Shown: positions 1 to 8,806, counted from the stretch's first letter. The stretch is DNA of 37,836 nt from Flavobacteriales bacterium UBA3477 (GCA_002378005.1 DFQY01000019.1:1-37836); one strand, 5' to 3'. Numbers and translations: made by a program. Notes: generated by a model not told the origin, from the sequence alone.

Positions 1-804
1 CACCGAGAGGAGACCGTGTACAAGCGATTGGATAATGGGTTGCTTCAGGAGAAGGTAGTGCGTAAAAGACCAGGAACGGTGGGGATTTGTGCTGCGATTA
101 TGCACCGCTACGATACTGAAACGGTGCCGCACGTGTTGTGTGGTGGATTCTCAAAGGAGGATACGGAGAACTTGCTCATAGATTTAAACTTCTTGGGCAT
201 TGAGAACGTGGTAGCGCTGCGCGGCGATCAGGCCAAGCACGAGAGCTATTTTACGCCGCATCCAGAAGGGAATGCATTTGCCATAGATTTGGTGAAACAG
301 ATTAAGCAATTGAACCAAGGGTATTATTTGGACGAGGATTTGCAGAATACCACCGCAACGAATTTTTGTATTGGGGTGGCCGGATATCCGGAGAAGCACT
401 TCGAGGCGCCTTCCTTGAACATTGATATTGAGCATTTGAAGGCGAAGGTGGAAGCTGGGGCCGATTATATCGTCACCCAACTTTTCTTCGACAACTCGAA
501 ATACTTTGCCTTCGTAGATAAGTGCCGTGAGGCGGGTATTACCGTTCCAATCATTCCAGGATTGAAGCCCTTATCGACCAAGCGTCAGTTGAGCATTTTA
601 CCGCAGATCTTCCACGTGGATATTCCGGACGAATTGGCCATTCAAGCGATCAAGTGCAAGGATAATGCACAAGTAAAGCAGTTGGGTATTGAATGGTGTA
701 TTCAGCAAAGTAAGGAGTTGAAAGCGGCTGGAGTGCCCGTCTTGCACTACTACAGCATGGGTAAGAGTGCGAACATACATCAAATTGCACAGGCTGTATT
801 CTAA
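1..804 (+). CDS. metF: Methylenetetrahydrofolate reductase, 5' end missing
   Basis: MetF reduces 5,10-methylenetetrahydrofolate to 5-methyltetrahydrofolate with an FAD cofactor, feeding methionine synthesis in the cytoplasm. The frame is open from base 1 (visible protein starts HREETVYKR), so the gene enters from outside the window; 267 residues are visible and the family is about 310-320, so roughly 50 N-terminal residues are missing. The GTG at 16 is internal, not a start. Visible family blocks include RPGTVGICAAI, PHVLCGGFSKEDTENLLIDL, NVVALRGD, GADYIVTQLFFDN and PIIPGLKPL, which line the TIM barrel and FAD/folate site. A strong hairpin terminator follows 17 bases after the stop. Identification is firm. 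Confidence 0.96.
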   Translation, partial: HREETVYKRLDNGLLQEKVVRKRPGTVGICAAIMHRYDTETVPHVLCGGFSKEDTENLLIDLNFLGIENVVALRGDQAKHESYFTPHPEGNAFAIDLVKQIKQLNQGYYLDEDLQNTTATNFCIGVAGYPEKHFEAPSLNIDIEHLKAKVEAGADYIVTQLFFDNSKYFAFVDKCREAGITVPIIPGLKPLSTKRQLSILPQIFHVDIPDELAIQAIKCKDNAQVKQLGIEWCIQQSKELKAAGVPVLHYYSMGKSANIHQIAQAVF

Positions 805-820
805 GCCTAGAATAGAAAAT

Positions 821-848
821 AAAAAAGCGACCCTTGGGTCGCTTTTTT
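821..848. terminator. Bidirectional rho-independent terminator
   Basis: A perfect inverted repeat (AAAAAAGCGACCC, two-base centre, GGGTCGCTTTTTT) lies between the convergent metF and the minus-strand cluster. It has a GC-rich stem and a T-run on both strands, so it can serve both genes. The last bases touch the stop codon of the minus-strand gene. Confidence 0.92.
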
Positions 849-1326
849 AATGTTGTAAAAATCGGGCTGCCCAGCTATGCTTGAGCGGTATAAATCCCGA
901 GCCACTCTCGCCGAGTGTGGCCGCGGTAGTATGCAGCACTGGGGTGTTTTCGTCGACTACGCCCTCGGCAATGGCTGTTTTCAGTGCGGCCGTAGAGTAG
1001 GAGGTGAATCCTTCGCCGGTTTGGGCATGGATGAGCATACGATTGAAGAAGTCTACACCATGCTTGGCGCCAAATTCTTGAAGCAGATGAACGCTTTTAT
1101 CAATACTACAACCGGTGGCCTGTTGCTGGCCTTCGTCCACAGCGATGATCAAAAACTGGTGGCCTATCCATCGGTAGGCTGCGGCGAGTTGCGCCCCATG
1201 GGCTTTCCATTGGCTGGTGAACTCATCCATTAATTGGACCAATTCCTCACTCTGCTCCTCACTCAACGGTTGCGCCAAGCCGTAAAACCACATCCTTGAC
1301 GCAGGATTCATGGTGTGCATTCCCAT
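847..1326 (-). CDS. Conserved Bacteroidota protein (often misnamed 'ABC transporter ATPase')
   Basis: A 159-residue cytoplasmic protein with no signal peptide or membrane segment. I recognise it as a Bacteroidota-restricted family that databases often label 'ABC transporter ATPase'. No Walker A, Walker B or ABC signature is present, so that label is unsupported. Conserved-looking blocks are SRMWFYG near the start, FLIIAVDE and GCSIDKSVHLLQEFG in the middle (a conserved Cys and Asp), and HSWAARFL at the C-terminus. The start is taken at ATG 1326; ATG 1320 would remove two residues. It sits one base after the CCG-domain gene, so it is the last gene of the same minus-strand operon. Function unknown. 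Confidence 0.8.
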   Translation of the reverse strand: MGMHTMNPASRMWFYGLAQPLSEEQSEELVQLMDEFTSQWKAHGAQLAAAYRWIGHQFLIIAVDEGQQQATGCSIDKSVHLLQEFGAKHGVDFFNRMLIHAQTGEGFTSYSTAALKTAIAEGVVDENTPVLHTTAATLGESGSGFIPLKHSWAARFLQH

Positions 1327-1327
1327 C

Positions 1328-2116
1328 CTAGAGTTCTTCTGCTAATGCGATCATTTCTGCCAAATCCAACACCTGAACTTCGGCTTCCTTCTCGCGGTTC
1401 TTCACTCCGTCTGTCAACATGGTATTACAGAAAGGACAACCCGCAACCACAATCTCCGCCTTTGTCTCCAAGGCTTCGTCGGCACGTACGTGGTTGATTT
1501 CTGCCGTTCCTTTTTCTGCTTCCTTGAACATCTGTGCACCGCCCGCTCCGCAGCAAAGTCCATTCTGCTTGCAGCGACGCATTTCGCGGAGCTCAACGTC
1601 CAATTTTTCCAACAGCTCTCGCGGCGCTTCATACTCACCATTGGCACGTCCGAGGTAACACGGGTCGTGGAAGGTGATTTTCTTACCGCGGAATTGGCCG
1701 CCCTCAATTTTCAACCTCCCTGCTTTGAGGAGGCCGTTGAGGAATTGGCTATGGTGTTCTACGGTATAGTTTCCACCGAGCTCCGGGTACTCATTTTTCA
1801 AAGTATTGAAGCAGTGTGGACAGGTGGTGACGATGTGTTTCACCTCGTAGCCATTGAGGACCTGAATGTTCATCATCGCCTGCATTTGGAAGAGGAACTC
1901 GTTTCCGGCGCGCTTGGCCGGATCTCCCGTACACCCTTCTTCCGTTCCCAATACGGCAAATGAAACGCCTACGTGTTGTAGGATTTTGGCGAAGGCTTTG
2001 GTGATTTTCTTCGCGCGGTCGTCAAAGCTTCCGGCACAGCCTACCCAGAACAAAACTTCTGGGGCCTTGCCTTCGGCCGTCATTTGGGCCAGTGTGGGAA
2101 CGTGGAGTGTACTCAT
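1328..2116 (-). CDS. CCG-domain (HdrB-like) iron-sulfur protein
   Basis: A 262-residue soluble protein with two cysteine-rich CCG domains, the fold of heterodisulfide reductase subunit B and of the glycolate oxidase and lactate-utilisation Fe-S subunits. The C-terminal domain is complete: HDPCYLGR, GLCCGAGG and GCPFCNTM supply the cysteines of a non-cubane [4Fe-4S] site. The N-terminal domain has VGCAGS, EGCTGD and TTCPHCFN, so one cysteine of the CC pair is replaced (C-T-G). This suggests one active cluster site and one degenerate or altered site. It starts three bases after the HAD gene and lies in the operon of the membrane [4Fe-4S] protein, its likely electron partner. The natural substrate is unknown. 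Confidence 0.88.
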   Translation of the reverse strand: MSTLHVPTLAQMTAEGKAPEVLFWVGCAGSFDDRAKKITKAFAKILQHVGVSFAVLGTEEGCTGDPAKRAGNEFLFQMQAMMNIQVLNGYEVKHIVTTCPHCFNTLKNEYPELGGNYTVEHHSQFLNGLLKAGRLKIEGGQFRGKKITFHDPCYLGRANGEYEAPRELLEKLDVELREMRRCKQNGLCCGAGGAQMFKEAEKGTAEINHVRADEALETKAEIVVAGCPFCNTMLTDGVKNREKEAEVQVLDLAEMIALAEEL

Positions 2117-2119
2117 GGG

Positions 2120-2563
2120 TTACTCTTCAAATACTTGGATCGTGGTTTCTTTGTCTACCAGATCAGTGAACTTACCGGTGTAACGCGTGGCGCGTACAAT
2201 GTGGTTGTCCACCCAGTGGTAGTTCCCGCCGCGTGGCTTGCACATCAACAGGCCATGCCATTTAAAGCCATTTTCTTTGAGCCATTTCTCGGTTACTTCG
2301 CGGTGGTCTTCGGTACGAGAGGTGAAGAACGTGATCACGTGTCCTTCGTCGTACCATTTATTCAACGTGTCCAAAGCATCCGGGTACAGCTTAGCTGTGG
2401 CCATGCGCTCTGGTTCTTCGTTGGGAATATCGTCACAGATGGTACCATCAATGTCGATGAGGTAATTCTTGATGTCTTCAGGAAGCATAGGAGAGATTTT
2501 CTGTCCATCTTCTGAGACTTCGCGTAATAGGTTGTCGATGTGGGCGTTTGCGCTTTTTTCCAT
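2120..2563 (-). CDS. HAD-superfamily phosphatase-like protein
   Basis: A 147-residue cytoplasmic protein with the HAD motifs in order. Motif I is LIDIDGTICD, with the nucleophile and acid/base Asp pair; motif II is TFFTSRT; a conserved Lys lies in MCKPRGG; and the acidic motif IV is WVDNH. The cap region is minimal, so it probably acts on a small phosphorylated metabolite. Bacteroidota homologues are sometimes labelled phosphoheptose isomerase or 5'-nucleotidase, which the motifs do not justify. The start is ATG 2563, 52 bases after the membrane Fe-S gene; the stop is four bases before the CCG gene. The substrate is not predictable from sequence alone. Confidence 0.85.
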   Translation of the reverse strand: MEKSANAHIDNLLREVSEDGQKISPMLPEDIKNYLIDIDGTICDDIPNEEPERMATAKLYPDALDTLNKWYDEGHVITFFTSRTEDHREVTEKWLKENGFKWHGLLMCKPRGGNYHWVDNHIVRATRYTGKFTDLVDKETTIQVFEE

Positions 2564-2615
2564 GTGTTGTGTTTGACGCGTTGAAAGAATTACTGTTTGT
2601 TATTTGGGTTTTGAG

Positions 2616-3923
2616 TTATTCGCTGGTCCAATTCGCTCTATCCATCTGAGAGAACGGCCACGGGGCGCCATTGTTCTCTACATTAGTCATCATGGCATTG
2701 AGCTCTGAAGGCGCACTGCTTTCTTCCATGGTCGCATAGTTGCGAAGCTTCATGATGATGTTTAACGGATCGATATCTACGGGGCAGGCTTGCACACAGG
2801 CATTACAGCTGGTACAAGCCCAAATTTCTTCTGGGGTAATGTAATGACCCAACAAGCTCTTGCCGTCCTCTTTGAAGGTTTCGCCGTTGGCATCCATGTT
2901 TTGTCCTATTTCTTCAATACGATCGCGCGTATCCATCATGATTTTACGCGGACTGAGTTTCTTACCGGTTAGATTCGCAGGACATTCGCTCGTACAACGG
3001 CCACATTCCGTGCAGGTGTAAGCATTCATGATGTTGATCCAGCTCAAATCTGTCGCATCCTTTGCGCCGAAGCGTTCCACCGGTGCCTCAGCATCAGCAT
3101 CAGGAGCAGCAAAAGGATCCGCATTAGGGTCCATCATCAGTGCGACCTCCTTAGTTACAGCCGCATTGTTCTCAAACTGACCTTTGGCTTTAAGGTTGGC
3201 GTAGTAAGTATTCGGGAATGCGAGAATGATGTGGAAATGTTTAGAATAGGGCAGGTAGTTCAAAAAGGCTAGTATGCCGACGATATGCACCCACCAAAAG
3301 CCACGCTCTAACAGGTGAAGGGCCCCCTCAGATAATCCGCTCCAAAGGGGTGCAATTCTGCTTGAAATAATAAAAGCTTCGTGACCCCCAGACAATAGGC
3401 TTTCTACTGCATTCATGTTCAAGAGTGCGAACATCAATGCGACCTCGATGTACAAGATGTTATTGGCATCGGTGAAGGCCCAGCCTTTCATTTCAGGTTT
3501 GTGGAAGCGATCGAGCTTGGCCACATTGCGGCGCCACCAAAATATAACCACTGCAACGACGGTGAGGACGGCAAGGATTTCAAAAAAACCAATGATGAAG
3601 GGGTAGGCGCTACCCAAGACGGGCGCGAAAAATCTATGGGTACCGAACAGGCCGTCCACGATAATTTCTAGCACCTCAATATTGATGATCAAGAAAGCGG
3701 TATAGACGATAAAGTGAAGTACACCTGCTACGGGTCGAGCTTGCATTTTGCTTTGACCAAAGGCCACGCGTAGCATGTTGGCGCGTCTAGCGGAAGGATT
3801 ATCCCTTCTGTTCTGTGCTTTACCAAGATGAATATTGCGGGCAATAGTCCTTGCTTTTTTGGAGAACCTCCAGATGGCAGCAACGAGTACGGCGGCAAAT
3901 ACCAATTGTGGTAAAATGCTCAT
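2616..3923 (-). CDS. Membrane-bound [4Fe-4S] electron-transfer protein (HdrC/NarI-like)
   Basis: A 435-residue protein with an integral-membrane N-terminal half and a C-terminal dicluster ferredoxin domain. Hydrophobic segments lie near residues 4-18, 68-90, 105-130, 155-178 and 205-225, with histidines at about 70, 213 and 231 that could bind heme, as in NarI-type cytochromes. The clusters are CTECGRCTSECP (Cys 304, 307, 310, 314) and CTSCNACVQACP (Cys 370, 373, 376, 380). It probably passes electrons between quinone and a soluble partner; the adjacent CCG protein is the obvious candidate. The start is ATG 3923, overlapping the MCE stop as TGATG; a TTG one codon earlier is less likely. The physiological reaction is unknown. 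Confidence 0.87.
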   Translation of the reverse strand: MSILPQLVFAAVLVAAIWRFSKKARTIARNIHLGKAQNRRDNPSARRANMLRVAFGQSKMQARPVAGVLHFIVYTAFLIINIEVLEIIVDGLFGTHRFFAPVLGSAYPFIIGFFEILAVLTVVAVVIFWWRRNVAKLDRFHKPEMKGWAFTDANNILYIEVALMFALLNMNAVESLLSGGHEAFIISSRIAPLWSGLSEGALHLLERGFWWVHIVGILAFLNYLPYSKHFHIILAFPNTYYANLKAKGQFENNAAVTKEVALMMDPNADPFAAPDADAEAPVERFGAKDATDLSWINIMNAYTCTECGRCTSECPANLTGKKLSPRKIMMDTRDRIEEIGQNMDANGETFKEDGKSLLGHYITPEEIWACTSCNACVQACPVDIDPLNIIMKLRNYATMEESSAPSELNAMMTNVENNGAPWPFSQMDRANWTSE

Positions 3924-4936
3924 CAATCCTCTTGTTTACTTTGAATATCACGCTCGATGGCCTGAATCTCTTCTTCGGTGTATCGGGTACGAGAGCCAAA
4001 GACGCTCACGTGCAAGTATTTATTTGGGTTGTACTTTATGTCGAGCAATAGGCGGTTCAAGTTTTCCGTGGCTTGCTTGAGGTTTGCATAGACATCTTCG
4101 TCATAGATGATTTTTGAAGCAGCCCCTTCACCAGTCTCAAGTTCTGCCATTAATCTATCAAAGCGCGCCGTAATGCTTTCCATATTGTTCACGGTTTCGG
4201 TTAAGCGAGCATTTGCTAGCGAATCCGAAATAGCCTCGACGTTTTTGATGGTGGCACTGATGTTGGCGCTGTTCGCGGCCAATTCTTCACTGAGCACACG
4301 GAAGTTTTCGCTTACTGCATCGAAGTTGCCTTTATTGTCGCTGAGGTATTCACTGATCTCAGAAGCACTCTCCTGCACGCTTTGGAAGGTCTTCTCAATG
4401 CTTTCAATGGTAGACTTAAAGTTATCTGAGGTGCGCTGGTCGAGGAAACCACTGGCAAGGCCAATGACGGTGTCCAATGTCCCAAGAAGTTCTTCGGTGC
4501 GCGCTTTAATAGGGGCCAATTGCATGTTGACCTCCTGAGTTAAATCTCTTTCGGTATCGCCCAATAGGGTATCTCCGCTCAACGCCAAAGGTGCTCCCTT
4601 CTTAGTATGGAGGGAGATGCTCTTTTCACCCATGATGGAGGCGGAGTAGATTTTTGAAACTGTTCCTTGTGTAATAGGGAATTCATCGCTCACTTGGAGA
4701 GTCACTACCAATCGACCGCTTTGATCAGGATGAAAGGCTATGTTGTTCACTTGGCCAATCTGGTATCCGTTGATGGTCACAGGGCGGGTTGCCAACAAGC
4801 CTTCGGTATTGTCATAGATGACATAGAACTTTTTCTGAGTGCTGAAGACATCCTCACCTTTCATGAAGTTGATGCCCCAATACAACAAGAGAAAGCCTAC
4901 TACAAAAGCGAGTCCTATTTTAAATTCCGTTTTCAA
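3923..4936 (-). CDS. MCE/MlaD-family lipid-transport protein
   Basis: A 337-residue inner-membrane-anchored periplasmic protein. A single N-terminal transmembrane anchor (about residues 7-22) is followed by the MCE beta-barrel domain (about 35-115, with EGLLATRPVTINGYQIGQV) and a long helical C-terminal region rich in Ser, Asn and Glu, predicted coiled coil. MCE proteins form hexameric channels that move phospholipids between membranes, usually with MlaE/MlaF-like ABC partners, none of which are in this cluster. The start codon is TTG 4936 (protein MKTEFKIGL, the usual family N-terminus); no in-frame ATG fits. It sits 28 bases after the amidase and overlaps the next gene by one base. Confidence 0.9.
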   Translation of the reverse strand: MKTEFKIGLAFVVGFLLLYWGINFMKGEDVFSTQKKFYVIYDNTEGLLATRPVTINGYQIGQVNNIAFHPDQSGRLVVTLQVSDEFPITQGTVSKIYSASIMGEKSISLHTKKGAPLALSGDTLLGDTERDLTQEVNMQLAPIKARTEELLGTLDTVIGLASGFLDQRTSDNFKSTIESIEKTFQSVQESASEISEYLSDNKGNFDAVSENFRVLSEELAANSANISATIKNVEAISDSLANARLTETVNNMESITARFDRLMAELETGEGAASKIIYDEDVYANLKQATENLNRLLLDIKYNPNKYLHVSVFGSRTRYTEEEIQAIERDIQSKQED

Positions 4937-4964
4937 AATGGCAGTGATTTATTGCTAAAATACA

Positions 4965-6215
4965 TTAAGGAGCCCGCTTTTTGGCCTCATTTAAGTCAAT
5001 TTTCCGGTCTTTTTCGAAGGCCACGATGTAGGCATCTGGGTACTGCTCTACGACCGTTGTTTTTAAGGCCTCCACCTCTTTGTAGGTACTGATTTTACCG
5101 CAGTAATACTTGAACAAGCCGTATTGCTCTTCTTTCCAAATGCCTTCGAGCCCTTTAAAGTTTTCTGGGGCACAGGTCAAATCATTCCGGCTTACAGCCA
5201 GCTGCACGGCAAAGAACAGGGAAGAGGGTATAGCAGGGGCTGGCGCTGTGACTACTGGCATTGGGGCTTCTTCGACGGCTACGGCGGTTTGAGCGGATTC
5301 TGTGTTTTCTGCGGATGTGGCAGCTGTTACATCCTCTATTTGGTCAAAAATGGAGGTCTGTTCTTCGACGCCTTGAATCATCGCATCGCGACTCTCGCGT
5401 TTGTACTTGTATTCTTTGATGGCACGGTAGATGGCACTGGCCAACAATTCTTTTCCTCGGGTGCTCTGCAAGAAATCTTCCTCCCCGGGATTGGTTAAGA
5501 ACCCTAGTTCGACGAGGACGGCAGGCATTGTGGAGCCTCTAAGTACGGCAAGGGGCTGTTGCTTCACTCCACGGTTGCGCCGTTTCACTCGGCCTTCAAA
5601 CTGATGCTGAATTTCATCTGCGATGCTGATGCTCTGCTCCAAGAAGGCGTCTTGATAGGCGCGAAGGGCGATAATGGCTGCTGGATTGGATGCGTCGAGC
5701 TTTTCATAGTTGCTCTCCCAGTTATCCTCCAACAATCTGGCAGCATTTTCGAGTTGTGCGGTTTTGTTGAGTCGTTGGTCTTTTTCTCCCATACCGAGGA
5801 CAAAGCTCTCGGTGCCGTACGCATTGTAATTGTCATTGGCATTACAGTGGATGGAGATGAACAGGTCGGCGTTGGCACGGTTGGCGATGACGGTACGTTG
5901 ATAAAGTTCGATGAACTGGCTGTCGTCGCGTGTGAGGATGGCTTTGGTGCCCGGTAGGTTTTCCTCAATGTATTGCTTCACCATAAGGCTCACGTCGTAG
6001 CTCACGTCTTTTTCACGGTCTTTATATCGGCCGGTGCCAAGGTTGCCAGGATCCTTACCGCCATGACCCGGGTCGATCACGATGATGTTGACCCCTTCCT
6101 CCTCGGCCGCAAAAGGGCGTGGATTGAAAGCGGCGGCCACGGTGAAAAGCACCGCTAAGGCGGCAATTCTAATACCTTTAAAACTTGGACCCATCATACC
6201 AAGGCGCATCAACAT
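4965..6215 (-). CDS. Periplasmic N-acetylmuramoyl-L-alanine amidase (Amidase_3)
   Basis: A 416-residue zinc amidase that cuts the amide bond between MurNAc and the stem peptide, usually during daughter-cell separation. An N-terminal signal peptide (RIAALAVLFTVAAAF) is followed by the catalytic domain (about 42-270). Zinc ligands are visible as His51 in DPGHGG, Glu68 in DREKD and His123 in SIHCNA, with catalytic Glu236 in LVELGFLTN. After an Ala/Glu/Thr-rich linker, the C-terminal part (about 335-410) resembles a SPOR-type module. ATG codons at 6209, 6197 and 6194 are alternative starts; 6197 gives a more normal signal peptide. The gene heads the minus-strand cluster and is divergent from lptD. 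Confidence 0.92.
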   Translation of the reverse strand: MLMRLGMMGPSFKGIRIAALAVLFTVAAAFNPRPFAAEEEGVNIIVIDPGHGGKDPGNLGTGRYKDREKDVSYDVSLMVKQYIEENLPGTKAILTRDDSQFIELYQRTVIANRANADLFISIHCNANDNYNAYGTESFVLGMGEKDQRLNKTAQLENAARLLEDNWESNYEKLDASNPAAIIALRAYQDAFLEQSISIADEIQHQFEGRVKRRNRGVKQQPLAVLRGSTMPAVLVELGFLTNPGEEDFLQSTRGKELLASAIYRAIKEYKYKRESRDAMIQGVEEQTSIFDQIEDVTAATSAENTESAQTAVAVEEAPMPVVTAPAPAIPSSLFFAVQLAVSRNDLTCAPENFKGLEGIWKEEQYGLFKYYCGKISTYKEVEALKTTVVEQYPDAYIVAFEKDRKIDLNEAKKRAP

Positions 6216-6221
6216 TCGTTT

Positions 6222-6229
6222 TACCTTTG
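6222..6229 (+). promoter_or_regulatory. Bacteroidota -7 promoter element before lptD
   Basis: TACCTTTG matches the TAnnTTTG consensus of Bacteroidota promoters. It lies 27 bases before the GTG proposed as the lptD start, the spacing seen at several other genes here. No clear -33 TTG was seen at the usual distance. Confidence 0.55.
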
Positions 6230-6256
6230 AAACTTACATGCAAATTACGTACCCGG

Positions 6257-8806
6257 GTGTATCAGCGTCTTTCCGCATTGGTTTTTTTGCTCACATTTTG
6301 TGCACCGTTTTCAACGGTTGGACAGGAGCAGCCTATTGACTACACTGCTAAGGATTCAATCGCTTCAGATGTGGCTGCCGGGACGGTAGAATTATTCAAC
6401 GAAGTACAGATCAGTTTTGGGGAAACGCAATTGAGTGCGGGGTACGCCAAAATTTACTGGGAAGAGCACAGGGTAGAGGCTAGAGGGATCCAATTACCAG
6501 ACGGTTCATGGACGCAACGTCCTGTTTTTCAAGATGGAGAGCGTACTTTTTACTTAGGAGAGATCGCCTATAATTGGACCACGGACAAGGCGAGAATTAC
6601 TGAAGTGTTGACCCAAGAGGGGGAGAATTTCCTCAATGGTCAGGCGGTCAAGAAGGTGGATTCGAATACCATGTACATGGCCGGGACTGGCTTTACGACC
6701 TGTTCGCATGAAGAGCCGCATTTTCAGATCAAGACTAATAAGAGCAAGGTTGAGCTGGGGGAACGCATTATTACGGGTCCGGCACACTTCGAGTTTTTTG
6801 GCATTCCCACGCCATTGATCATCCCTTATGGGTATTTTCCGACGAATATTGAGAAACCCAGTATTTCTGGGCTGCTTATGCCAAGCTTCCAAAACAGCCC
6901 AACCCAAGGGGTGGGGATTGTCAATGGCGGTTGGTATTTCCCCATTAACGAGTATTTCGACCTGGCCCTGCGTGGGGATTTGTACCTGCGTGGCTCTTGG
7001 GCCTTAGGGGCCACGACGAATTACCGAAAGCGCTACAAATACAATGGGAACTTTGCATACCAGTACCGCTACCAGAAGCAGGGGCTGCCCATCTTTGAGC
7101 AGTTTGGGGGGTACAACATCACCAAGAATTTCTCCATTCGCTGGACGCATAATCAGGATGCCAAGGCGCATCCCACCCGCAAGTTCAGTGCGCAGGTCAA
7201 TCTTCAGAATCCGAATTTTTTCAAGAACAGTGCGAATCCAGAGGACCTGTTGAGCGGGAACATGACGACCACGAACAACACGATGAATTCGAGCATCACC
7301 TACAATCAGAAATTGGGTGCGGCGAATTTAACGGTCAGTGGAAATCATAGTCAAAACAATGGTACACAGGCATTTACCACCACGCTCCCGAAGGCGAGCT
7401 TGAACGTGCCACGTTTTTTCCCTTTGAAGACGAACGACGGGAAGACCCAATGGTACGATAAGGTTGGGGTGAATATGAGTTCGGTGGCTGAGGGCCGATT
7501 AAAAGGAAACTTAGGGGCCATCAAGGAACAATTGGACACCCTAAATAATTACGATTGGCGCGATGTGCTGGGCGATTATGGACAATACGGTTTGAAACAT
7601 ACGGCGTCGATCAGTTCTAATGCGACGCTCTTTAAGTACATCACGTTTAGCCCGAATGCCAACATTACCGAGCGTTGGTACTTCCAACAGTATGATTATA
7701 CCTTCGATCCAACCCTGAACAAGGCGACGTTGACCGATACCATCCCTGGGTTCACTGCGGTGAGAGATTTCGGAATGAATGCCTCGTTCAACACGAAGAT
7801 TTACGGGACTTTCCTCTTCTCAAGAGGGCCGGTGAAGGCAGTGCGTCACATGATTACCCCACGCGCCACGGTTAATTACCGTCCGGATTTTGGGGATGAA
7901 CGATGGAATTATTACCAGAATTTCACGGATACCTTGGGCAACGAGCTGTATTATAACAGATACAATGGGTTCTTGTACGGGTCGCCGGGCCGCGGTAGTA
8001 ACGGGACGGTCACCTTTAATTTGGACAATAACCTCGAGGCGAAGGTGGTGGACCGCGCGGATACCACAGGGGCGACAAAGAAGATCAGTGTATTGGAACG
8101 ATTTAACGTGAGCACGAATTACAATATGAATGCGAGCAACGGGTATAATTGGAATGTAGTGCGCGTGACTGCGCAGAGCGCGTTGTTCAACAAGAAATTG
8201 CGTTTGAGTTACCAGGGCCAATTCGATCCTTACGGCTATGACCAAAATGGGGATCGTATTGCTGCCTTAGCCTTTACGATGGGTCAATCGCCATTGATTC
8301 ACAGAACCTCGCAGTTTTCGGCGTCCACACAGTTGCGTAGTAATCGTAAAAACAGCCGCCAGCCCATCATGTATGAGCAGCGGGGAGGGGCCTTTACCGA
8401 AGGCGATATTGATTATTACCATTACCCGGATGTGGTGGGGCTGCGTTCGGATTGGGACGTGAATATTCGCTATGATTTTCGCATTGTGACGAATGTCGAG
8501 GAAGCTTTGGCTGGGGACGATGCACCCCAATTCATGCATGAGTTCTCCGCACATTCTTTGAGCTTGAGCGGTTCATACCAACCCACAGATCATTGGTCGC
8601 TCAACTACCAAACAGGGGTGGACATTGCGCAGCGTACGGCCGCCTTTACCACCATACGTGCCGTTCGGGATCTGCACTGCTGGCAGATGAATATCTCTTG
8701 GGTGCCGTTCGGAAATACGCGCTCGTACATGATCGGGATTAATCTAAAGAATCAGCAGTTCCGCCAGGTGAAAGCCCAGCGCCGCCGCACGGCCATCGAT
8801 TTCTAA
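6257..8806 (+). CDS. lptD: LPS-assembly outer-membrane protein LptD
   Basis: An outer-membrane beta-barrel that inserts lipopolysaccharide in the outer leaflet, normally plugged by the lipoprotein LptE. From GTG 6257 it has 849 residues: a signal peptide (SALVFLLTFCAPFSTVGQEQ), an OstA/LptA-like N-terminal domain (about 25-200) and a long barrel full of alternating aromatic strands, with typical elements such as PLIIPYGYFP and GLLMPSFQNSP. The reading frame is open upstream to TTG 6185, but those codons overlap the promoter element and the divergent amidase start, so GTG 6257 is preferred; TTG 6227 is another option. The last four bases overlap the convergent pabA gene. Its presence agrees with the kds operon in this window. 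Confidence 0.9.
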   Translation: MYQRLSALVFLLTFCAPFSTVGQEQPIDYTAKDSIASDVAAGTVELFNEVQISFGETQLSAGYAKIYWEEHRVEARGIQLPDGSWTQRPVFQDGERTFYLGEIAYNWTTDKARITEVLTQEGENFLNGQAVKKVDSNTMYMAGTGFTTCSHEEPHFQIKTNKSKVELGERIITGPAHFEFFGIPTPLIIPYGYFPTNIEKPSISGLLMPSFQNSPTQGVGIVNGGWYFPINEYFDLALRGDLYLRGSWALGATTNYRKRYKYNGNFAYQYRYQKQGLPIFEQFGGYNITKNFSIRWTHNQDAKAHPTRKFSAQVNLQNPNFFKNSANPEDLLSGNMTTTNNTMNSSITYNQKLGAANLTVSGNHSQNNGTQAFTTTLPKASLNVPRFFPLKTNDGKTQWYDKVGVNMSSVAEGRLKGNLGAIKEQLDTLNNYDWRDVLGDYGQYGLKHTASISSNATLFKYITFSPNANITERWYFQQYDYTFDPTLNKATLTDTIPGFTAVRDFGMNASFNTKIYGTFLFSRGPVKAVRHMITPRATVNYRPDFGDERWNYYQNFTDTLGNELYYNRYNGFLYGSPGRGSNGTVTFNLDNNLEAKVVDRADTTGATKKISVLERFNVSTNYNMNASNGYNWNVVRVTAQSALFNKKLRLSYQGQFDPYGYDQNGDRIAALAFTMGQSPLIHRTSQFSASTQLRSNRKNSRQPIMYEQRGGAFTEGDIDYYHYPDVVGLRSDWDVNIRYDFRIVTNVEEALAGDDAPQFMHEFSAHSLSLSGSYQPTDHWSLNYQTGVDIAQRTAAFTTIRAVRDLHCWQMNISWVPFGNTRSYMIGINLKNQQFRQVKAQRRRTAIDF

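Noticed and set aside
16..804. A complete metF starting at GTG 16
   Set aside because: The frame is open to base 1 and the upstream residues match the MetF family, so the gene is truncated by the window.
847..1326. ABC transporter ATPase label for the 159-residue protein
   Set aside because: No Walker A, Walker B or signature motif can be seen.
6238..6339. ATG 6238 as the lptD start by frameshift
   Set aside because: It is in another frame that ends after 33 residues; no slippery sequence was seen and GTG 6257 fits better.
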